Assembly: GCF_025685425.1 (NCBI RefSeq) | Contig: NZ_JAGTAS010000025.1 | Span: 23,670-87,669 of the forward strand | Source of the DNA: Terriglobus albidus | GTDB taxonomy: Bacteria; Acidobacteriota; Terriglobia; Terriglobales; Acidobacteriaceae | Reading direction: 5' to 3' | DNA: 64,000 nt | Shown: one piece after another, positions 59,833 to 64,000 of the stretch | Numbering within the stretch: position 1 is the first letter of the stretch | Layout: every line of letters begins with the position of its first letter | Notes under the pieces: model-generated | The model's input: the letters and a program-made list of their open reading frames with translations, nothing else | Told to the model about the DNA's origin: nothing | Databases searched by the model: none | Position numbers and translations under genes: made by a program

Positions 59833-59840
59833 AGACAACT

Positions 59841-60686
59841 TCAATCTCGTTTCCGTTGCGGCGGGGCTTTGTAATCTACCAACTCGTTCACCGGATGCTT
59901 GCCCGCCCATGCGATACCGCGCAACAGCATTGCCTGAATCTGCGGGTTAGAGAAACTCTCGTACTTGTGCCCCTGCATCCACACAAATGCACGCGCCGGC
60001 TGGCCGCCCGGAAGTGTGTGTTCGTATGTCCAGATCTGGGGAACCACCTCTCCCTTATGTGTACCGGCGCTCGGCGTTGCCGCCATCACAGTAGTCGCCA
60101 GCACATGAATTTTGGGATTCTGCGCCCAGGTCATGCTGAAGAATGCTTCATCATCCGGCAGAGTCAGATCTGTCATTCCCTGCATGATCGGATCGGACTT
60201 ATCGACAATGGTGTACGGAATGGGAGCGTCCCAGGTGTAGTTCACCTCACCATGCTTCTTCGCTCCGCCGAAGATGGTGGCAAAGTAGGCCGGATCTGGC
60301 CCGCAGATCGTATCGTGAATCCCTACCAGGCCTCCGCCGCGCTTCAGATATGTTTCAAGCGTCGTTTTCTGCTTGTCCGTCAGGTAACCAGAGTCGCCCT
60401 TATAGAAGACGATCACATCGGTGTGCGCAAGTTCCTCATCCGTGGGGAAATGATACGAACCATCCACAACAGCACCGTGCTCGGTCAGCACCTTGCTCCA
60501 GTCGGCAAGGAACTGCGGATAATCATGCAAGCCCGGCGCATGCGTCTTCAATCCCGCCCGGATATAGATATGCATGCCATTCACATTCTGCCCAGGAATA
60601 GGAGGAGCCGGCGGGTAGCTCTGCGCATGCGAAGATGGGACGCACACCGCCAACGCAAGACACAGTTCGAGCAATCGGCGGGACAT
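59841..60686 (-). CDS. Secreted ThuA-domain protein
   Basis: From ATG 60686 (AAGGAGAATT upstream) 281 residues: signal peptide (LLELCLALAVCVPSSHAQ), then the ThuA-type class-I glutamine-amidotransferase-like fold: HAPGLHDYPQFLADWSKVLTEHGAVVDGSYHFPTDEELAHTDVIVFYKGDSGYLTDKQKTTLETYLKRGGGLVGIHDTI, DDEAFFSMTW and GRAFVWMQGHKYESFSNPQIQAMLLRGIAWA-like ending. ThuA proteins are linked to sugar use (trehalose, uronates), possibly as ligand binding or isomerase proteins; a nucleophilic Cys is not evident. First gene of an operon with the MFS carrier. Confidence 0.88.
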   Translation of the reverse strand: MSRRLLELCLALAVCVPSSHAQSYPPAPPIPGQNVNGMHIYIRAGLKTHAPGLHDYPQFLADWSKVLTEHGAVVDGSYHFPTDEELAHTDVIVFYKGDSGYLTDKQKTTLETYLKRGGGLVGIHDTICGPDPAYFATIFGGAKKHGEVNYTWDAPIPYTIVDKSDPIMQGMTDLTLPDDEAFFSMTWAQNPKIHVLATTVMAATPSAGTHKGEVVPQIWTYEHTLPGGQPARAFVWMQGHKYESFSNPQIQAMLLRGIAWAGKHPVNELVDYKAPPQRKRD

Positions 60687-60727
60687 AATTCTCCTTATGC
60701 AGTGCTGCATCGACGCGTGCCGCAACA

Positions 60728-60737
60728 CTGTATACAG
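60728..60737. promoter_or_regulatory. Palindromic operator CTGTATACAG, copy 2
   Basis: In CAACACTGTATACAGTTG, 42 bp upstream of the ThuA start. Identical 10-bp core to the site at 58290 with similar CAAC/GTTG flanks. Expected binding site of one GntR-type regulator for the whole 55-60.7 kb group; no regulator gene is seen here. Confidence 0.65.
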
Positions 60738-60752
60738 TTGAATTTTGAGCTG

Positions 60753-61154
60753 TCAATCCTTGCCTGAAATCTCGCGACCGAAGTAGATAAATACGAGCAC
60801 CGCAAGCGTAGCAAGCCAACCCGTGGCAACGATCCACTGGGCGTGAGCGAACGCGTCAAAGCAATCTGGTTTGCCGAAGGCTCGATAGAGAAAGATGTGC
60901 TCACAGTACATCCAGCTAGGAGGAAGAAGTATCCAGAGGATAAGGAGCGTAGATTTGGCCGAATGGCGGTCAGGCGGAGTGGTATTGCTGCGCTTTGCCA
61001 TTGTCTGCTCGCCGAGCCACTGAAGCCCTTTGGCCAGAGCATATAAGGCGAAAAGCAAGCCAAGGATAGTGATGACGAGGGCAATCCAGCCGTTGGAGAC
61101 GAAGGTGCCGGCCATACACTCAGGCGGGAGCGCTTCAGCGAGGAACGAGGTCAT
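60753..61154 (-). CDS. Small membrane protein of unknown function
   Basis: 133 residues with three hydrophobic helices: WIALVITILGLLFALYALAKGL, STLLILWILLPPSWMYCEHIFLY and WIVATGWLATLAVLVFIYFG. The middle loop is basic (MAKRSNTTPPDRHSAKS). The 'PPSWMYCEHIFLYRAF' segment is distinctive but I do not recognise the family. It lies just upstream of the ThuA operator on the same strand; no functional link is visible. An overlapping minus-strand frame is a shadow. Confidence 0.65.
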   Translation of the reverse strand: MTSFLAEALPPECMAGTFVSNGWIALVITILGLLFALYALAKGLQWLGEQTMAKRSNTTPPDRHSAKSTLLILWILLPPSWMYCEHIFLYRAFGKPDCFDAFAHAQWIVATGWLATLAVLVFIYFGREISGKD

Positions 61155-61224
61155 GGTTGGATTCTAGCCGGGAGGAACAAAGTGGTACGTCAACTCTGGG
61201 ACATCGAGCGAAGCTCGAACGGTC

Positions 61225-61376
61225 TTGCTTAAGGGCACGGCTTCAGCCGTGCCGGTACAGCGCGGAGAAAAGATGCGGCTTTAGCCGCTGAGGTCATAGC
61301 TTCGGTACCTCAGCGGCTAAAGCCGCATATCTTTGGAGCTCGGTACGGGACGGCTGAAAGCCGTCCCCTTAAGCAA
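61225..61376. repeat. RepB palindromic element, copy 3
   Basis: TTGCTTAAGGG / CCCTTAAGCAA ends, internal GGCACGGCTTCAGCCGTGCC, the long GCGGCTTTAGCCGCTGAGGT stem with its complement, and GACGGCTGAAAGCCGTC with a one-base asymmetry. Flanked by GAGCGAAGCTC (61205) and GCGCCACAGGCGC (61384). It fills the gap 61155-61497 together with the 20-bp repeat at 61400. Confidence 0.88.
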
Positions 61377-61497
61377 GGCATTCGCGCCACAGGCGCGAAC
61401 TAGAGCTGTTCTCCATCAGCGAGGGAGCTACCCGGAAGAGAACCTCTCTAGCCGGGAGGAAATACCTCCTCATGTTTCAGGAACCGACCGGCTCGGA

Positions 61498-62674
61498 TCA
61501 GGCCTCCGAGGCTGGCAGAACCGCTTCGTTCCCACCGAAGCTGCGGAACAAAGCTACGACGCGCTCACAGGCATCCGGCGCATAGAACATCTCTGTGTTC
61601 ACCATGGTGTCTGCCGTCATACGCCGCATCCGGGCAAACATCTCCGCTTCATAGGCTGCAATGGCTTTCGAGGCTGACTCCTCACTAAGAAGGAGCCTAG
61701 ACAGGACAAGGGCATCAAGCATCGCCATATTCACGCCTTCGCCCGCATAAGGAGGCATCACGTGCGCCGCATCGCCAATCAAGGTCACGTTCGGCTTTGA
61801 CTTCCAGGGTTGATCCATCGGGACAACAAGGAGCGGACGCCAGACCATAGAGATGGCCTCTCGAAAGAGTGGTTCCCATAGATCGCTCCAGCCTTTGAAA
61901 TTGGCGTGGAACCATCCAACCCGCTGATCCGGTTCGACTGCCTCCTCAAGGCTCTGCCTTACCACACGATCCTCTGTCTTCAGGCCCGCATACAGCAGCA
62001 CGCTGCCGTCCGGCTTCGTACCTATACCAATCGTCCTCTCGCTGCCTAAAGCGATCAGGGCTGAGCCTGCGAGAAGATCCCACAACTCCGGTATCGTCTG
62101 CTTTGCCGCAGGGACAAGGCCCTCTACAAGCGACACGCCGACATACTGCGGCTGGACGGGAGTGACCAGTTCACGCAAGCGGGAGTTTGCGCCGTCGCTA
62201 CCGATAACGATGTCGGCGACTGCCGTCTTTTCGCCTGCGAAGCGTAACAAGACCTGCTCACCTTGAATCTCTGACGACTCCAGCTTGCAGTCCCACTGCA
62301 CCGTACCAGGCTCGAGCGAATCGAAGCAGAAGATCGCGCAGAGGTCCACGTTCAATCTCAGGACGTTGCCCCGGACCGGACATCCGGCGAAAGTGATCGT
62401 GAAGAACCGTGCCGTTTGCATCGGTAAGGCGAAGGTTGTTGAGGTCTGGCCGATGATTCGCCCAGAAGACTTCTGTCAGACCGGCGGCTTCCAGGGCTGC
62501 CAGTCCAGAGTCTTCGTGAAGGTCCAATGCACTGCCCTGGACTCGTTCGCTGCGGCTTCGGTCACGCTCATACACTGACACCTGCGCACCGCTTTGCTGC
62601 AGCAGGCGTGCCAGGGTAAGCCCGCCTGGTCCTCCGCCGACAATGGCGATCTTCTTTCCACCAATAGCGTTCAT
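61498..62674 (-). pseudogene. FAD-dependent monooxygenase (TetX-like), frameshifted
   Basis: From ATG 62674 the first frame encodes KKIAIVGGGPGGLTLARLLQ (FAD-binding GxGxxG), VSVYERDRSRSERVQGSALDLHEDSGLAAL and RPEIERGPLRDLLL. One extra base near 62325 then shifts the frame. The other frame continues with FDSLEPGTVQWDCKLESSEI, IVIGSDGANSRLRELV, VTLIGDAAHVMPPYAGEGVNMAMLDALVL (second FAD motif) to the natural end. Joined, it makes a full-length aromatic hydroxylase/tetracycline-oxygenase-type protein of ~390 residues. Either a real inactivation or a sequencing error. Confidence 0.85.
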
Positions 62675-62824
62675 ATTGATCTTTCCAGTCTTTCGGCCTG
62701 AATCAAATGCCACGTTCCCTCATGTGCGGATTCGGCTCACAAGATCTGATGAACCGGATCAATGCATGACTCGGAATTAATTGGCTTAGCCTTCCCTACG
62801 CCTAGCCACATCGTCGCCGCCCAT

Positions 62825-63565
62825 TTACTCGAGCGTATTGGAACCATTCACTGAAATTTTCTGTCCAGTGACAAATCCGGCTCCGTCGCTCGCGAGAAAG
62901 GCTACGGCCTTCGCGACATCTTGAGGAACTCCCATCTTCTTTGTGGGCAGGGTTTGCAGATACTGGTCTAACTCTGCCTGCGGAGTGCCGACGTGGCGCT
63001 CCGTGGGTATCCAGCCTGGGGCGACCAGATTTACGGTAATGCCGGTCGGCGCCAGTTCGCGTGCCCAGGAACGGGTCTGCCCCAGCTGGGCGCCTTTTGC
63101 CGCCACATAGTTGGCGAACCGAGGGTTTCCTAACTCGAAGACTTCGCTTCCGATCTGAATGATGCGGCCGAATTGCTTCTCCTTCATACGCGGGAGAACC
63201 CGCTTGAGCAGAAGCAGCGGAGACTTCACAAAAAACTCCAGTTGATCAAGATAGCTTTCCCACGTCTGCTCTTCGATCGAAAGCAGCGGCTGAGGTCCCG
63301 TCGCATTGACGACCAGGACGTCGATGCCCCCGAAAGCCTTCTCAGCCTGCGTGACCAGCGCGTCGATCTCGGCGGGATTTCGAACGTCAGCCTTTACGGC
63401 CAGGGCCTGCGCGCCGAGCTTGCGGATCTGATCGCAGAGATCCTCGGCTCCGGCTTTGCCGTTGAAGTAGTTGACGACCACATTCATGCCTGCCGTGCCG
63501 AGTTCGTGTGCGATCGCACGCCCAAGACCGCGCGATGCGCCGGTTACCAATGCCGTCCGCTTCAT
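62825..63565 (-). CDS. Short-chain dehydrogenase/reductase (FabG-like)
   Basis: From ATG 63565 (AAAGGAAC upstream) 246 residues: TALVTGASRGLGRAIAHEL, VVVNYFNGKAGAED (NADP-favouring, no acidic residue after beta-2), VLVVNATGPQPLLSIEE (the usual NNAG is replaced by VNATG), Ser in IQIGSEVFELG, YVAAKGAQLGQTRSWARELAPTGITVNLVAPGWIPTERH and the end VTGQKISVNGSNTLE. The altered NNAG motif is a notable departure. Next to the frameshifted monooxygenase on the same strand, 150 bp apart; they might once have formed an operon. Confidence 0.9.
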   Translation of the reverse strand: MKRTALVTGASRGLGRAIAHELGTAGMNVVVNYFNGKAGAEDLCDQIRKLGAQALAVKADVRNPAEIDALVTQAEKAFGGIDVLVVNATGPQPLLSIEEQTWESYLDQLEFFVKSPLLLLKRVLPRMKEKQFGRIIQIGSEVFELGNPRFANYVAAKGAQLGQTRSWARELAPTGITVNLVAPGWIPTERHVGTPQAELDQYLQTLPTKKMGVPQDVAKAVAFLASDGAGFVTGQKISVNGSNTLE

Positions 63566-63749
63566 CGTAAGTTCCTTTGATTTGAAAGTCTTCTCATCGC
63601 AAAATCGCAATGGAGCTTCCCATCTTTTCTACGCCAGGAACTCTGCCCTTAGCAAAACTCACCTGATTTTCAGAAGCTTGAATGTATTGAGCTCAGCCCA
63701 ATGATTCATGTGGATGAATTCGACACCGACACCGTGAGATCGGCGAGAT

Positions 63750-63880
63750 AAGCGCTGAAGGGCGGGGCCTTTCAGCTATATCCGCCTGGGCCAACGCCCC
63801 AGGTCTCCAGCAACCTCGCGATTATTCCAGTTCCGTGACACACTCCGGCTAAAGAACTATAGAGCGGGCCTTCAGCCCCA
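63750..63880. repeat. RepC copy, diverged
   Basis: GCGCTGAAGGGCGGGGCC, CCTGGGCCAACGCCCCAGG (one arm changed) and GAGCGGGCCTTCAGCCCC. Less well preserved than the others. Confidence 0.65.
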
Positions 63881-63886
63881 GCCCTT

Positions 63887-64000
63887 TCAAGGTGTTTTCT
63901 TTGCGTTTTTAAGGACGCGATAGGTGGAGAAGTGAGCTGAAGCTTGTAGTACGTCGACATATTCTTTTGTCTTTTTGATTTTTGGAGCACGTTTGGCTGC
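63887..64000 (-). CDS. Possible 3' end of a gene entering from the right edge
   Basis: A minus-strand frame open to the window end reads AAKRAPKIKKTKEYVDVLQA then SAHFSTYRVLKNAKKTP and stops with TGA at 63887-63889. It is basic and could be a genuine C-terminus. Only 37 codons are visible and no family can be named; another frame over the same bases runs into the RepC repeat and is less likely. Confidence 0.35.
   Translation of the reverse strand, partial: AAKRAPKIKKTKEYVDVLQASAHFSTYRVLKNAKKTP

Overview
The window looks like chromosome of an acidobacterium, most likely of the Terriglobia (subdivision 1). The evidence is the gene content: four long MacB-like 'duplicated orphan' permeases of the TIGR03434 type, most with a PadR regulator; a TIGR03435 protein; a VWFA-related TIGR03436 protein; an Oar-type outer-membrane receptor with an N-terminal carboxypeptidase-regulatory domain; and many secreted enzymes with Sec or Tat signals. 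No rRNA, tRNA, CRISPR array or replication origin was seen.

Layout. 1-5.0 kb: a minus-strand operon TIGR03435 > TonB/Oar receptor > VWFA-like protein (cut by the window edge). 5.6-7.9 kb: a histidine kinase/response regulator pair. 8.2-14.3 kb: two permease units; the first keeps its PadR gene, the second has only a PadR stub. 14.6-25.4 kb: mixed housekeeping and secreted proteins, including a small zinc-ribbon gene, two linked polytopic membrane proteins, a two-domain GH10 xylanase with a GH43-like domain, and a 5'-3' exonuclease homologue. 26-32.4 kb: two more PadR-permease units. 33-45.8 kb: a Tat phosphoesterase, a Tat beta-helix protein, a tiny proline-rich gene with its own promoter and hairpin, GreB, a large Ig-repeat/beta-propeller protein, an SDR, a fifth PadR with a membrane partner, and a sugar isomerase/DUF1569 pair. 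46-53.4 kb: small proteins, a truncated sigma factor, a radical SAM gene overlapping tail-to-tail with a PAP2 gene, CGNR and GNAT genes, and an NTF2-like protein. 53.6-54.9 kb: a complete IS110-family element. 55-60.7 kb: a probable sugar-acid oxidation/uptake regulon (PQQ dehydrogenase, SDR, MFS, ThuA) with the same palindrome at two promoters. 61.5-63.6 kb: a frameshifted FAD monooxygenase and an SDR.

The intergenic DNA is unusually rich in structured repeats. Five families were resolved: RepA, a ~116-bp TA-flanked MITE; RepB, ~150 bp with TTGCTTAAGGG ends; RepC, a composite palindromic repeat; RepD; and RepE. RepA is nested inside one RepC copy, and related RepC copies show the empty site, so TA duplication can be read directly. 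IS110 is inserted in another RepC copy.

The strongest signal is the non-coding left end of that IS110 element. It contains what appears to be a complete bridge RNA: a 5' hairpin and two internal-loop structures. One loop carries a 10-nt copy of the occupied RepC target, the other a 7-nt copy of the element's own right end, and both are built on the same 17-nt scaffold. The element thus appears to be RNA-guided to a multicopy genomic repeat.
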